Positions 25,158 to 33,925 are shown, counted from the first letter of the stretch. The stretch: 64,000 nucleotides of DNA from UBA668 sp038234785 (GCA_038234785.1 JBBQTC010000004.1:1-64000); one strand, 5' to 3'. Notes: generated by a model not told the origin, from the sequence alone. Program-made: numbers and translations.

Positions 25158-26540
25158 TCAGGCAACACGTTCGAAGCGAACCACGCGCTGCGCGGGATCC
25201 GCTTCGACCAGCTTCACCCGTAGCTCGTCCCCAGGACGCAATCCCTTCGCCTGCACCTTGGCGACCACCGCGACCTCGGACAACTGGATCCGGCTGATGC
25301 CATCGTCGTCGTCGACGACCATCGCGGCGAACGTCTGACCCTCGCGGCCCTCCAACATCACGGACTCGGCGAGATCGACGACGGCGCGATCGATCTGCGA
25401 GGCCTGCTGGGCGCCCCTGTTCATCGCAGCGGGCAGCCGCGTCAGCGCCGCACGAACTTCGTCCGACGGTGCTGAGCCGTTCGCGACCGCGAGGGCCGTC
25501 TGGACGACGTATCGATCAGCGAGCCGACGCAACGGAGCGGTGGCGTGGGCATACGTCGCCGCGATGGCCGAGTGCCACGGGACGACACCGGGCTCGTAGG
25601 TGACGTACCCCGCTCCGCCGGCGGCCCGCCGAATCGCCAGCATGAACGCCCCATCGCGCGGATCGTTCGGGTCGAGGGTGCGCGAGAACGCCTCCAGGGA
25701 CTGCTGCCGCGGCCACGACAGGCCAAACGCATGGGCCGTGATCCGAAGGCGTCGGACTGCCCGTTCGTCGGGTTCGGGCATCACCCGGAACAGTCCGATC
25801 CGTGCGGCGAACATGGCGTGGCCGACGGCGAGGTTGGCGGCCAGCGACAGCGCAGCATTCTGTGACTCGCTCACGAGCCGAGGACGGAAGGCCAGCCGAT
25901 AGCCGTGCTCGTCGCGCTCGACGACCTGTTCGGGCGGTTCGACGCCGCCCGCACCGCGAGCGGACTCGGCGGCGTCGACTCGGCGGGCGAACTCGGCGAA
26001 CTCGACGGGCAACTGTTGGGCGGTGACGGACTCGTACCCGAGTTTCGCCCGGCTCCGGATCACCGACCGCTCGGCCCCGTCGAGCGAGGCCGTTCCGGCA
26101 GGGTCGACGCGCACGTGGAACACCACCGCCGGACGAGGCCCGTCGGGCAGCAGGCTGGCCGCACCCTCTGAGAGCACCGGTGGGTACAGCGACGCCTTGC
26201 CGTCGGGAAGATAGAGCGTCGTGCCGCGGCGCCACGCCTCGGCGTCGACGGGATCCCCGTCGCGTACGAACCACGCCACGTCGGCGATGGCGTAGTGGAG
26301 GATGAGGTCGCTGCCGGCACTCGACATCGCGAATGCCTGGTCGAGGTCGGTGCTCGATTCGGGGTCGAGCGTCACGAACGCCCAGTCGGTTCGATCGACG
26401 TGCTCGGTCGGTTCGCGGGTCGCAGCCGCCGACGCCGCGTCGAGCACCTCGGCGGGAAAGCCGGAGGGAACGGAGAACTGTTGGCGGATCTTGGCGAGGC
26501 CGGTGTCGAGCGCGTGCGTGGTGTCGCGCAGCGACTTCAT
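25158..26540 (-). CDS. RNB-domain exoribonuclease, short form
   Basis: A 460-residue protein built around the RNB catalytic domain of RNase II/R, which degrades RNA 3' to 5' with Mg. The acidic active-site motif is LDPESSTDLDQAFA, followed by YAIADVAWFV, LYLPDG and, near the end of the domain, ATYAHATAPLRRLADRYV. It lacks the N-terminal cold-shock domains of RNase II, and the C-terminus (FAAMVVDDDDG, then LRPGDELRVKLVEAD) is at most a degenerate S1-like strand set. Short RNB proteins of this size occur in actinobacteria. Its ATG overlaps the mreB stop by one base, so it is the last gene of the moaE-mreB operon. Confidence 0.85.
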   Translation of the reverse strand: MKSLRDTTHALDTGLAKIRQQFSVPSGFPAEVLDAASAAATREPTEHVDRTDWAFVTLDPESSTDLDQAFAMSSAGSDLILHYAIADVAWFVRDGDPVDAEAWRRGTTLYLPDGKASLYPPVLSEGAASLLPDGPRPAVVFHVRVDPAGTASLDGAERSVIRSRAKLGYESVTAQQLPVEFAEFARRVDAAESARGAGGVEPPEQVVERDEHGYRLAFRPRLVSESQNAALSLAANLAVGHAMFAARIGLFRVMPEPDERAVRRLRITAHAFGLSWPRQQSLEAFSRTLDPNDPRDGAFMLAIRRAAGGAGYVTYEPGVVPWHSAIAATYAHATAPLRRLADRYVVQTALAVANGSAPSDEVRAALTRLPAAMNRGAQQASQIDRAVVDLAESVMLEGREGQTFAAMVVDDDDGISRIQLSEVAVVAKVQAKGLRPGDELRVKLVEADPAQRVVRFERVA

Positions 26541-27544
26541 CAGCGGCGGGCACCCATGAACATCGTCTTCAGCGCGTCGTAGTGCTCGATGCAGTGGCCG
26601 GCACCCATCACGACCGCCTCGAGTGGCATGTTCGACATCTTCACCGGGACCTGGGTCTCGGCCTCGATGCGCTGGGCGAGCCCGCGCAACAGGCCGCCAC
26701 CACCGACGAGGTACATGCCGCGCACCAGGAAGTCCTGGGCGAGCTCGGGCGGTGCCTTGGCGAGGCAGCGGATGACCGAGGCGATGATGCTGCTGACGAC
26801 GTCCTCGATCGCGAACCGGATCTCCTCGGGCGTGAGCACCACGGTCTTGGGCAGCCCGGTCATGAGGTCGCGGCCGCGCACCTCGGCCTGGCTCTCGTCG
26901 TCGGTTGGTGCCGCCGAACCGATCGCCATCTTCACTTCCTCCGCCGTGCGCTCGCCGATGGCGATGCCATGCTCGCGGCGGACGTACGCCTGGATCGCGG
27001 CGTCGATGTCGAAGCTTCCGACTCGAACCGCTTCGAGGGCCACGACGCCACCGAGGCTGATGACCGCGGTCTCGCTCGTGCCGCCGCCGATGTCGATCAC
27101 CATGTTGCCGACGGGTTCGTCGATGGGCAGGTCGGCACCGATGGCGGCCGCCATCGGCTGTTCGATGAGTTGCGCGTCGGCGGCACCCGCTCGGCGCGCT
27201 GCATCGGTGACGGCTCGACGCTCCACCTCGGTGATGGCCGAGGGCACGCAGATGACCACCTTCGGTCGGGTGAAGCGACTGACGCCGACGCGCTGCAACA
27301 ACAGGCGGATCATCCGCTCGGTGATCTCGAAGTCGGTGATGGCGCCGCCGCGCAACGGGCGGACGGCGACGATGTAACCGGGTGTCCGCCCGATCATCTG
27401 CCATGCTTCGCGGCCCGTGGCGAGCACCTCGCCGGTCTGACGGTTGAGTGCGATGACCGACGGCTCGTTGAGCACGATGCCCCGGCCCTTCATGTACACC
27501 AGGGTGTTGGCCGTGCCCAGGTCGATGGCGAGGTCGCGTGCCAT
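26540..27544 (-). CDS. mreB: Rod-shape protein MreB, actin-like
   Basis: A 334-residue actin-fold ATPase that polymerises under the membrane to guide wall synthesis. Phosphate-1 is DLAIDLGTANTLVY, phosphate-2 is VIDIGGGTSETAV, and the adenosine motif is YLVGGGGLLRGL, all intact. The usual partners mreC, mreD, pbp2 and rodA are not adjacent. It sits instead in the operon moaE, small membrane protein, mreB, rnb, with gaps of a few bases or less. The three-base gap to the upstream gene makes translational coupling likely. Confidence 0.93.
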   Translation of the reverse strand: MARDLAIDLGTANTLVYMKGRGIVLNEPSVIALNRQTGEVLATGREAWQMIGRTPGYIVAVRPLRGGAITDFEITERMIRLLLQRVGVSRFTRPKVVICVPSAITEVERRAVTDAARRAGAADAQLIEQPMAAAIGADLPIDEPVGNMVIDIGGGTSETAVISLGGVVALEAVRVGSFDIDAAIQAYVRREHGIAIGERTAEEVKMAIGSAAPTDDESQAEVRGRDLMTGLPKTVVLTPEEIRFAIEDVVSSIIASVIRCLAKAPPELAQDFLVRGMYLVGGGGLLRGLAQRIEAETQVPVKMSNMPLEAVVMGAGHCIEHYDALKTMFMGARR

Positions 27545-27547
27545 GGC

Positions 27548-27745
27548 CTACTTACCCGGTCCTTCTTGTTCGTCGGCTTTCCGATCGCGGACACGATCCA
27601 TGACCTCGCGGCGCGCCTCGGGCGACAGCGCGTCGATGTGGCGGCGGAAGCTCTCCACACCTGGCTCCTGGCCGGAGTTGCGGGAGACGGCGTACCACGT
27701 CGCCACGATGGCGACGGCGGCGATGATGACGAGAATCCAGATCAC
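27548..27745 (-). CDS. 65-residue single-helix membrane protein
   Basis: A small protein: residues 1-20 (MIWILVIIAAVAIVATWYAV) form a membrane helix, followed by a charged cytoplasmic tail with HIDALSPEARREVMDRVRDRK. It starts with GTG overlapping the moaE stop (GTGA) and ends three bases before mreB. Nothing is known to me about its function; its position beside mreB suggests a membrane-linked partner, but this is inference. Confidence 0.7.
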   Translation of the reverse strand: MIWILVIIAAVAIVATWYAVSRNSGQEPGVESFRRHIDALSPEARREVMDRVRDRKADEQEGPGK

Positions 27746-28266
27746 GTGCGGTGTCCACCGTCTGCGTTCGACAGCGTCGCCGTGGGGACTGACGCCGGGT
27801 CCATCGGCTCATGGGAACCGGTGCCCCAATCGGCGCCGTCGGCCCAGACCTCGTGCTTCCAGATCGGCGCACTGGCCTTCAGCGCGTCGATCGCATACCG
27901 GGCGGCCTCGAACGCCTCGGGGCGGTGCGGCGCACTGACCGCGGCGATCACCGAACTCTCACTCAATTCGAGCCGTCCCGTGCGATGCAGGATCGCCACG
28001 CGGCCGGTGTGCGGCCAGCGCACACGCACTTCTCGCTCGATCGCCTCGAACACTGGGACCACCTGCTCGTCGTACGCCTCGTAGGTGAGGAACTGCACGT
28101 CGGGACGCACCGTGCCCGACTCATCGACGGCGTGATCGCGGACGGTGCCGCTGAACAGCACGACGGCACCACACTGCGGATCGAGGCACCAGTCGTAGAC
28201 CTCGCCCACCGGCAGCACCTGGTCGGTGAGACCCAACCACGAGTTGCCGTATTCAGGACGTTGCAC
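27742..28266 (-). CDS. moaE: Molybdopterin synthase catalytic subunit
   Basis: A 174-residue MoaE protein. With MoaD it converts precursor Z (cPMP) to molybdopterin. Family motifs are CGAVVLFSGTVRDHA, LTYEAYDEQ, HRTGRLELSESSVIAAVSAPHRPEAF and the active-site Lys in APIWKHEVW. The remaining Mo-cofactor genes are not in the window. It is the first gene of the mreB operon. The start is GTG with TACCAT eight bases before it. A C-terminal tail of about 30 residues is longer than usual. Confidence 0.92.
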   Translation of the reverse strand: MQRPEYGNSWLGLTDQVLPVGEVYDWCLDPQCGAVVLFSGTVRDHAVDESGTVRPDVQFLTYEAYDEQVVPVFEAIEREVRVRWPHTGRVAILHRTGRLELSESSVIAAVSAPHRPEAFEAARYAIDALKASAPIWKHEVWADGADWGTGSHEPMDPASVPTATLSNADGGHRT

Positions 28267-28274
28267 AAGTGCGC

Positions 28275-28280
28275 ATGGTA
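28275..28280 (-). promoter_or_regulatory. -10 hexamer of the moaE-mreB operon
   Basis: TACCAT on the minus strand, eight bases before the GTG start of moaE. Confidence 0.45.
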
Positions 28281-28363
28281 GCCGTCGGGAGGGTGTACCC
28301 CACCGGCTCGACCGCGGACATGCTGGTCGGTGGCCGCGACGCCACTTGTGTCGCGTACCTCAC

Positions 28364-28369
28364 TAACCT
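28364..28369 (+). promoter_or_regulatory. -10 hexamer of the PDZ gene
   Basis: TAACCT, nine bases before the GTG at 28379, giving a very short or absent leader. Confidence 0.35.
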
Positions 28370-28378
28370 GCCCGATTC

Positions 28379-29587
28379 GTGGAACCGAGCGAAGGGAACG
28401 ACGACGAGCTGTATCCGACGGCACCGTTGCCTGCGCACGAGCGACGTTGGCGCCATCCGAGCGAAATGGGTGCCGAAGCCTGGGTCGCCAGTGAACCGCC
28501 GCTCGCGATCGGCCGTGGCCTGTCGGCGGCGACCGGCGCCGTCGGCGGCATTCTGGCGCTGGCGGTGCTCTGGACGATGCTCCCGACCCACGCCGGTCGC
28601 TCCGCCGGTGTGACCGTCCGTTCGACGGTGGCCACCATCCTCGGAGCCACCACCTCTCCGGCGTCGTCGTTCGCCGACAGCACCACCCCCGACGAGACGA
28701 CCACCACCGATCCCGTCACCAGCTCGACCGAACCCGACTCGTCGGTGTCGACGCCGACATCGGTCAAGCCGAGCATCGAGTCGACCAGCATGCCGGGCAC
28801 CAACCGGCCGCTGCCAACCTACGCCGTCGCACAGTCCACCACCCTCGATCTCGGGGCGGTCGCCGTCGCCGTCAACGGCAGCCTGGTGATCACGACGGCC
28901 GACGCGGTCGCCGCAGACAACACCGTCGAGTTGATGCTGCCCGACGGCAGCATCGAACGAGCACATGTCCTGCTCGTCGACCAACGCAGCGGTCTGGCCG
29001 TCCTCGCCCACGACACGGCATCGTCCGTCGAGTCGTTCACCGTCGCACGGTCGCTCGATCCCGGCGACATCCTCACCTTCTACGGCAACGACACCGTCAA
29101 CGCCGTCGTCGCTGCCGATGGTTCGATCACCACGAACTGGGGCTCCGATGAGGTCCGCGAAGGAACACCTGTGGTCAACCAGCGCGGCGAGCTCGTCGCG
29201 CTGTGCTCCCACGACGCCGCCGGCGCAGCGTTGGTCTCGCTCGCCAATCTCGACGAGCTCCGCAGAGCGCTCAGCGCCAACGGCACCAGCCCGGTGTGGC
29301 TGGGGGTCGTCGTCTCGAACGGGCCGGCCGGTGCCCTCTCGGTGACCAGCCTCGACCCGAAAGGTCCGGCGGTCGCGGCCGGGATCGCCGATGGAGATGT
29401 CATCGCCTCCATCGGTGGGATCGCGGTGCACGACAGTGCGTCGCTCAGCGCGGCGTTGGCCCTGCACGTGCCCGGCGACAGCGTCGTCGTCGTGGTGCAG
29501 CGGGCCGGCGCCGCGGCCACCTCCCCGAGCACGACGATCTCGATCAACGTCACGGTCGTTCTGGCGCCGCCGAAGAACAGCCTCTGA
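28379..29587 (+). CDS. HtrA-like membrane protein with PDZ domain and degenerate protease domain
   Basis: A 402-residue protein: cytoplasmic N-terminus with ERRWRHPSEMG, one membrane helix (about 45-66), a Ser/Thr-rich linker to about 150, a trypsin-like domain (about 150-305) and a PDZ domain (about 310-400: WLGVVVSN, DPKGPAVAAGIADGDVIASIGG). The trypsin-like domain keeps the strand pattern but not the triad. The His segment reads VITTADAV where HtrA has TNxHVV. The Asp segment reads QRSGLAVL. The Ser segment is EGTPVVNQRGELVAL instead of GNSGGPLVN. It is probably a binding or scaffold protein rather than a protease. RRWRHPSE near the N-terminus is common in actinobacterial members. Confidence 0.75.
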   Translation: MEPSEGNDDELYPTAPLPAHERRWRHPSEMGAEAWVASEPPLAIGRGLSAATGAVGGILALAVLWTMLPTHAGRSAGVTVRSTVATILGATTSPASSFADSTTPDETTTTDPVTSSTEPDSSVSTPTSVKPSIESTSMPGTNRPLPTYAVAQSTTLDLGAVAVAVNGSLVITTADAVAADNTVELMLPDGSIERAHVLLVDQRSGLAVLAHDTASSVESFTVARSLDPGDILTFYGNDTVNAVVAADGSITTNWGSDEVREGTPVVNQRGELVALCSHDAAGAALVSLANLDELRRALSANGTSPVWLGVVVSNGPAGALSVTSLDPKGPAVAAGIADGDVIASIGGIAVHDSASLSAALALHVPGDSVVVVVQRAGAAATSPSTTISINVTVVLAPPKNSL

Positions 29588-29588
29588 T

Positions 29589-29608
29589 CCGGCCCCTGGT
29601 TCGGCCGG
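29589..29608. terminator. Hairpin between convergent genes
   Basis: CCGGCC (29589-29594) pairs with GGCCGG (29603-29608) around an eight-base loop, exactly filling the space between the two stop codons. A candidate bidirectional terminator without a T-tract. Confidence 0.45.
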
Positions 29609-30586
29609 TCAGCGAAGCCGGGCGCGGGCGCGACGCACGCCCCGGAACACCAACAGCGAGATGATGGCGAGCAACCCCCCGAGGCCGCCGAGCGCGATCT
29701 CCTGGCGGCGCTTCGGCGAGACCATCGTCCACCACTTGCCTTCGGTGCCCTCGACGTACGCCTGCTCGTTGGTGACGGTCGGGTGCCACCCTTGGGCCTT
29801 CAGGCGGTCGTTGGCGACCAGCCACGGCGAGCGGGTGTAGCTGCGCAGACCCGGCGGGATGGGTCCACGCTGAAACCGCCAGCGCAGATTGGTGATGACT
29901 TCGCTGACCCGATCGGGCAGCTTCAACCGCGGCACAGCGCCCGCCAGCGCGCGGACGCGCTCCCCCTGGATCCAGCCGTCGGGCGCGACGTTGTAGACGC
30001 CATCGAGGCGGCGCTCGACCGCGAGCAGCACTGCCGAGGCGAGGTCGTCGAGGTGGAGGAACTGGGCGGGCGGGTCGGCCTCACCCATTCGCTGACCCAT
30101 CCCGGCCGCCAGCGCACTCGCCAGACCACTGGTGCCGTCCTCGGCCATCGCGATGACGGGCCGGAGCACGGCGACCGAACGCCCCGGGGTGGCTCGCCGC
30201 CAATCGTCGACCATCTGCTCGACCGCACCGAGCTGGCGGGCATACGCGAACTCACCGTCGGGCCGAAGGACGGCGTCCTCGGTGAGCGGAATCGGGTTGT
30301 TGGCCCAGGCGCCGTACACCATCGCCGACGAGACCAGCACGATGTGGGTGAGCCGCGGGCAGTCGGCGAGCGCCGCCGACAGACCCTGCAAGGCGCTCTC
30401 GCGCCGGCTGGCCCTGGCGTCGGCGTCGTGCGCGCTGAGCCACACCAGCACCTCGCACGATGCCGGGTCCACGGCCCGCGCGGTCGCGCTCGAACCGAGC
30501 AGCCGGAGCACCCGCGCACCGAGTCCGCCGGTGCCGTCGTTCACCCAGACCGGGATCGTGCCGACGGGAGCGAGCGCGGTGTCCAT
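29609..30586 (-). CDS. SDR/NAD-dependent epimerase-type membrane-anchored protein
   Basis: A 325-residue extended-SDR protein. The nucleotide-binding loop is altered (VWVNDGTGGLGARVLRLL rather than VTGxxGxxG). LVSSAMVYGA keeps a Ser and Tyr of the usual active-site set. FLHLDDLASAVLLAV and VYNVAPDGW are typical of the family. The last 25 residues are a membrane helix (GGLGGLLAIISLLVF) with an Arg-rich tail, which most SDR enzymes lack. Sugar-nucleotide or quinone-linked roles are possible; I cannot choose. ATG 30586 is preferred (TAGCGT eight bases before it) over GTG 30589. Confidence 0.72.
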   Translation of the reverse strand: MDTALAPVGTIPVWVNDGTGGLGARVLRLLGSSATARAVDPASCEVLVWLSAHDADARASRRESALQGLSAALADCPRLTHIVLVSSAMVYGAWANNPIPLTEDAVLRPDGEFAYARQLGAVEQMVDDWRRATPGRSVAVLRPVIAMAEDGTSGLASALAAGMGQRMGEADPPAQFLHLDDLASAVLLAVERRLDGVYNVAPDGWIQGERVRALAGAVPRLKLPDRVSEVITNLRWRFQRGPIPPGLRSYTRSPWLVANDRLKAQGWHPTVTNEQAYVEGTEGKWWTMVSPKRRQEIALGGLGGLLAIISLLVFRGVRRARARLR

Positions 30587-30594
30587 CACTGGTG

Positions 30595-30600
30595 ACGCTA
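30595..30600 (-). promoter_or_regulatory. -10 hexamer of the SDR gene
   Basis: TAGCGT on the minus strand, eight bases before the ATG at 30586. Confidence 0.5.
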
Positions 30601-30627
30601 CCGGTTCGGCTCGTACCGGAACGCCCG

Positions 30628-30633
30628 TAGGCT
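30628..30633 (+). promoter_or_regulatory. -10 hexamer, leaderless type
   Basis: TAGGCT, six bases before the ATG at 30640. Confidence 0.55.
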
Positions 30634-30639
30634 TCGTTC

Positions 30640-31833
30640 ATGGCAGACGGTGATTCCACTCCCGGAGAGTTCGGCGACAACCCCTTCGCCAATTTGCCCA
30701 TGTTCGGTGACCTCGCCAAGGCGCTCGCCGGCCAAGGGCCCCTGAACTGGGACGCGGCCCGGCAGTTCGCATCGCTCGCCAGTGCCGGCGGGGCGAGCGA
30801 ACCGAACGTCGACCCCGCGATCCGACTGCAACTCGCCGACCTCACCCGCATCCTCGAGTTGCACGTGCACGACCTCACCGGTCTCGACACCGTGTTCCCA
30901 GAGGTCACGCCGGTCACGCGCAGCGTGTGGGCGCAGCGCACGCTCGAGGCCTACCGGCCGCTGTTCACCGAGATGGCCTCCTCGCTCGGCCAGCGGTCCA
31001 CCGACCCGAGCTCCGAGGCCGAACTGGCCGACTCGGATCCGATGATGGCGATGATGGCGAACCTGAGCCAGATGATGGCGCCGGCGATGATGGGCATGGC
31101 GGTCGGGTCGATGGTCGGCCGGATGGGTGCTCGCACCTTCGGCCAGTACGACCTGCCGATCCCGCGCAGCGACAACACCCTGCACGTCGTGCCGGCCAAC
31201 ATCGATCAGTTCGCCAACGACTGGAGCCTCCCGATCGACGAGATGCGGCTGTGGGTCCTCGCCCAGGAACTCACCGGGCACACGCTGTTCTCGATCACCT
31301 CGCTGCGCGACCAGTTCGCAGCGCTCGTGCGCCGTCACGTCGGCGCGTTCCGCCCCGACCCCAACGCGGTCGCGGAGCGGTTGAGCTCGATCGAGGGCGA
31401 CGAGTCCGGTGACCCCATGCAGGCGATGCAGGCGATGCTCAGCGACCCTGCCGTGTTGCTCGGTGCCGTCCAGTCCGCTGAGCAAGCGGCACTGGCGCCA
31501 CAACTCGATGCCGCGGTCGCCGCCATCGTCGGCTACGTCGACTACCTGGTCGACTCGGTCGCGGTGCGGGTGATCGGTGGCGATGCGCTCCGTATCGCCG
31601 AGGCCGTTCGCCGGCGCCGTGTCGAGGCGTCCCCCGACGACGTGTTCGTCGAGCGATTGCTCGGACTGCAGCTGACCCAGCAACAGGTCCAGCGGGGCAA
31701 GGCCTTCGCTGCCGGTGTCGTCGATCGCGTCGGCGAGACCGGGCTCACCGGATTGTTCGCACGACCCGACGCGCTGCCGACCCCGGCCGAGATCGACGCA
31801 CCCGGACTCTGGATCGCGCGTCTCGAGCTCTAG
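30640..31833 (+). CDS. DUF2342 (zinc metalloprotease-like) protein lacking the zinc motif
   Basis: A 397-residue actinobacterial protein of the family often named zinc-dependent metalloprotease or coenzyme F420-associated protein. The N-terminal FGDLAKALAGQGPLNWDAARQFA, the Met-rich segment (about 128-150), FGQYDLPIPR and VVPANIDQFANDW are typical. The putative metal helix, where relatives carry HExxH, reads WVLAQELTGHTLF: the first His is Gln and the second is Gly. If that motif is catalytic in the family, this copy is inactive. Its neighbours on the opposite strand are an SDR protein and an MFS protein. The transcript probably starts at the ATG. Confidence 0.75.
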   Translation: MADGDSTPGEFGDNPFANLPMFGDLAKALAGQGPLNWDAARQFASLASAGGASEPNVDPAIRLQLADLTRILELHVHDLTGLDTVFPEVTPVTRSVWAQRTLEAYRPLFTEMASSLGQRSTDPSSEAELADSDPMMAMMANLSQMMAPAMMGMAVGSMVGRMGARTFGQYDLPIPRSDNTLHVVPANIDQFANDWSLPIDEMRLWVLAQELTGHTLFSITSLRDQFAALVRRHVGAFRPDPNAVAERLSSIEGDESGDPMQAMQAMLSDPAVLLGAVQSAEQAALAPQLDAAVAAIVGYVDYLVDSVAVRVIGGDALRIAEAVRRRRVEASPDDVFVERLLGLQLTQQQVQRGKAFAAGVVDRVGETGLTGLFARPDALPTPAEIDAPGLWIARLEL

Positions 31834-31842
31834 GCCGGCACA

Positions 31843-33165
31843 TCACGGCTCACGGCGAGGCTGTGGCCGTGCCCGGGGCGGCGGAAGCGGTTGACGGGCC
31901 TTCCTCTTGCGGCGGATCCCTTGCCGAGCCCGCTCTCCGAGCGACGGCGGCAACGGCTTTCCGGCCCGAACCGCCTGCGAACCGATCACATAGGTCGTGA
32001 CGGCGAAGGCGCCGAAGAGGCCGACGACGAGGAACCCCACCTGGCCGGGCAATGTGAAGGCGACCGGTGGGAGCCCGGCCAGCACCCAGGCGAGCTGGAA
32101 GCGGGTCTCGAACTGAGCGAAGGCCCGCCCCTGATTGGCGTCGGGGGCGTCACGTTGCACGATCGAGTCGAACGCAAGCCTGCCAATGGACGACGAGAAG
32201 TTGACGAGGAACGCGAGCACGACAGCCGTCCCGAGCCCCCCCGTCACGGCGGCGAACACGCCGGCGATGGCGATCACGCCGAGCGCGATCGCGAGCATCA
32301 GTTCCTCGCGGATCGCTCGACGCAGGCGGGGCGCCACGACGTTGCCGGCCATCGACCCGAACGCGCTGGCCGCCGCGGCCATACCGAACTGTGCGAGCCC
32401 GTAGTCCTCGCGAAGCCAGAAGAACAGGTGGAACGTGAGGAAGCCGATCGTGGCCCGGATCAACGTCATCGCGCCCGAGGCCAGCACGATCCCGGAGGAC
32501 CGCAGCTCGACCTTCTCGGACCGTTGAGCCGGCTTGGCGGCAACGATGTCGCTGGGCAGGCGACGCGCCGTGATGCTCGCCGCAGCGAACAACATCATCC
32601 CGATCACGAGTGGGATCCCGACGGCCGCCTTGCCGAGGAGCGCGAGCGGGCCGATCGCCAGGGCTCCGACGACGCCTGAGATCAGGCCCAGCTTCGAGTT
32701 CGCCTCCACCAGTTCTTCGTCGCTGCGCACGACCACGGGCACAAGCGCGGACTTGGAGACCGCGTACGTCTTCTGCATCACCAGCGCTCCGAACACGAGC
32801 GGGTAGAGCAACAGGTCGTCGACGTGAAACGCCATCAAGACGTAGATCAGCGCCCGGGCGATGGCGGTGATCTGCATCACCATCCTCCGGCCGCCTGGGA
32901 TGCGGTCCACGGTCGGACCGATCGCCGGAGCGATCACCGCAAACGGGGCGGCGCTGACGAGCAGGTAGAGCAGCACCCTGGAGCGTTGCGCATCGGGCGT
33001 CAGGCTCAACAGCACCGACCCGGTCAGCGCGCCGTACATCGCGGCATCGCCCATCGTCATGAAGGCGTGCGTGCGCGCCAGGCGCTGGAACGGGGAGACC
33101 GTCGGCACACGCGCACGGGGACCACGGCGCGACCCGCCGCCGGCCCGCACTCCCTCGTTGCTCAC
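31843..33165 (-). CDS. MFS transporter
   Basis: A 440-residue membrane protein with about 12 helices and a short basic N-terminus. The loop between helices 2 and 3 is GPTVDRIPGGRRMVMQ, similar to the MFS A-motif. VVVRSDEELVEANSKLGLISG resembles the post-helix-5 stretch of the MFS_3 group. The C-terminal 45 residues are Arg/Pro-rich (RKRKARQPLPPPRARPQPRREP) and likely cytoplasmic. Substrate unknown. The GTG at 33165 is chosen because TACGAT lies six bases before it; a longer frame enters the RegX3 stop region. It has its own promoter but could also be read from the phosphate island. Confidence 0.75.
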   Translation of the reverse strand: MSNEGVRAGGGSRRGPRARVPTVSPFQRLARTHAFMTMGDAAMYGALTGSVLLSLTPDAQRSRVLLYLLVSAAPFAVIAPAIGPTVDRIPGGRRMVMQITAIARALIYVLMAFHVDDLLLYPLVFGALVMQKTYAVSKSALVPVVVRSDEELVEANSKLGLISGVVGALAIGPLALLGKAAVGIPLVIGMMLFAAASITARRLPSDIVAAKPAQRSEKVELRSSGIVLASGAMTLIRATIGFLTFHLFFWLREDYGLAQFGMAAAASAFGSMAGNVVAPRLRRAIREELMLAIALGVIAIAGVFAAVTGGLGTAVVLAFLVNFSSSIGRLAFDSIVQRDAPDANQGRAFAQFETRFQLAWVLAGLPPVAFTLPGQVGFLVVGLFGAFAVTTYVIGSQAVRAGKPLPPSLGERARQGIRRKRKARQPLPPPRARPQPRREP

Positions 33166-33171
33166 ACCCGC

Positions 33172-33177
33172 ATCGTA
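33172..33177 (-). promoter_or_regulatory. -10 hexamer, leaderless type
   Basis: TACGAT on the minus strand, six bases before the GTG at 33165. Confidence 0.55.
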
Positions 33178-33205
33178 GGTGGCACCGGGGAGTCGCACCG
33201 AACGA

Positions 33206-33922
33206 TCAGGACTTGGATCGCTCGAACTTGTAACCAAGGCCGCGGATCGTGACGATCCGAACCGGGTTCGCCGGGTCCGCCTCGACCTTGCCGCGGAGGC
33301 GCTTCACATGGACGTCGAGCGTCTTGGTGTCGCCGACGTAGTCGCTCCCCCACACACGATCGATGAGGACGTCGCGCGTGAGCACTCGACCGGCGTTCGC
33401 GAGCAGCAGGTGCAACAGCTCGAACTCCTTGAGCGGCAACGCCAGCTGCTCGCCGGCCAGCAGGACTCGGTGCTCGTCGGGATCCAGCGTGAGGTCGCCG
33501 ACGGTGAGCGTTCCGGCCGACTGCTCAGCGGGAACTGCGGCCGCGCCGCCCTGGCGGCGCATCACGGCGCGCATCCGGGCAACGAGCTCGCGCATGCGGT
33601 ACGGCTTGCTGACGTAGTCGTCGGCCCCGACCTCGAGACCGACCACCGTGTCGATCTCCGCACCCTTCGCCGTCACCATGATGATCGGGACCTGCGTGCG
33701 CTTGCGCAGCAGGCGGCACACATCGATCCCGCTGAGCTTGGGCAGCATCACGTCGAGCAGCACCAGGTCGGGTTCGACCTCGTCGAATCGGAGCAACGCC
33801 TCGGCACCGTCGACCGCGACCTCGACGATGAAGCCTTCGCGCGTGAGTCCGATCGTGAGCGCTTCGACGTAGCTCGCTTCGTCCTCGACCACGAGCACGG
33901 TCGGTCGGCCTCTGGTCGCCAT
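33206..33922 (-). CDS. regX3: Phosphate-responsive OmpR/PhoB-type response regulator
   Basis: A 238-residue regulator: receiver domain (8-120) with the acidic pocket VVEDE, phospho-acceptor Asp57 (LVLLDVMLP) and the conserved Lys in VSKPY, then a winged-helix DNA-binding domain (145-235) with VWGSDYVGDTKTLDVHVKRLRGK. In mycobacteria RegX3, paired with SenX3, turns on pst genes under phosphate shortage. Here it directly follows senX3 (three-base gap) at the end of the pst-phoU island. AGGAGA lies before the ATG. The PHO-box-like repeat before pstS is a likely binding site. Confidence 0.92.
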   Translation of the reverse strand: MATRGRPTVLVVEDEASYVEALTIGLTREGFIVEVAVDGAEALLRFDEVEPDLVLLDVMLPKLSGIDVCRLLRKRTQVPIIMVTAKGAEIDTVVGLEVGADDYVSKPYRMRELVARMRAVMRRQGGAAAVPAEQSAGTLTVGDLTLDPDEHRVLLAGEQLALPLKEFELLHLLLANAGRVLTRDVLIDRVWGSDYVGDTKTLDVHVKRLRGKVEADPANPVRIVTIRGLGYKFERSKS

Positions 33923-33925
33923 GGG

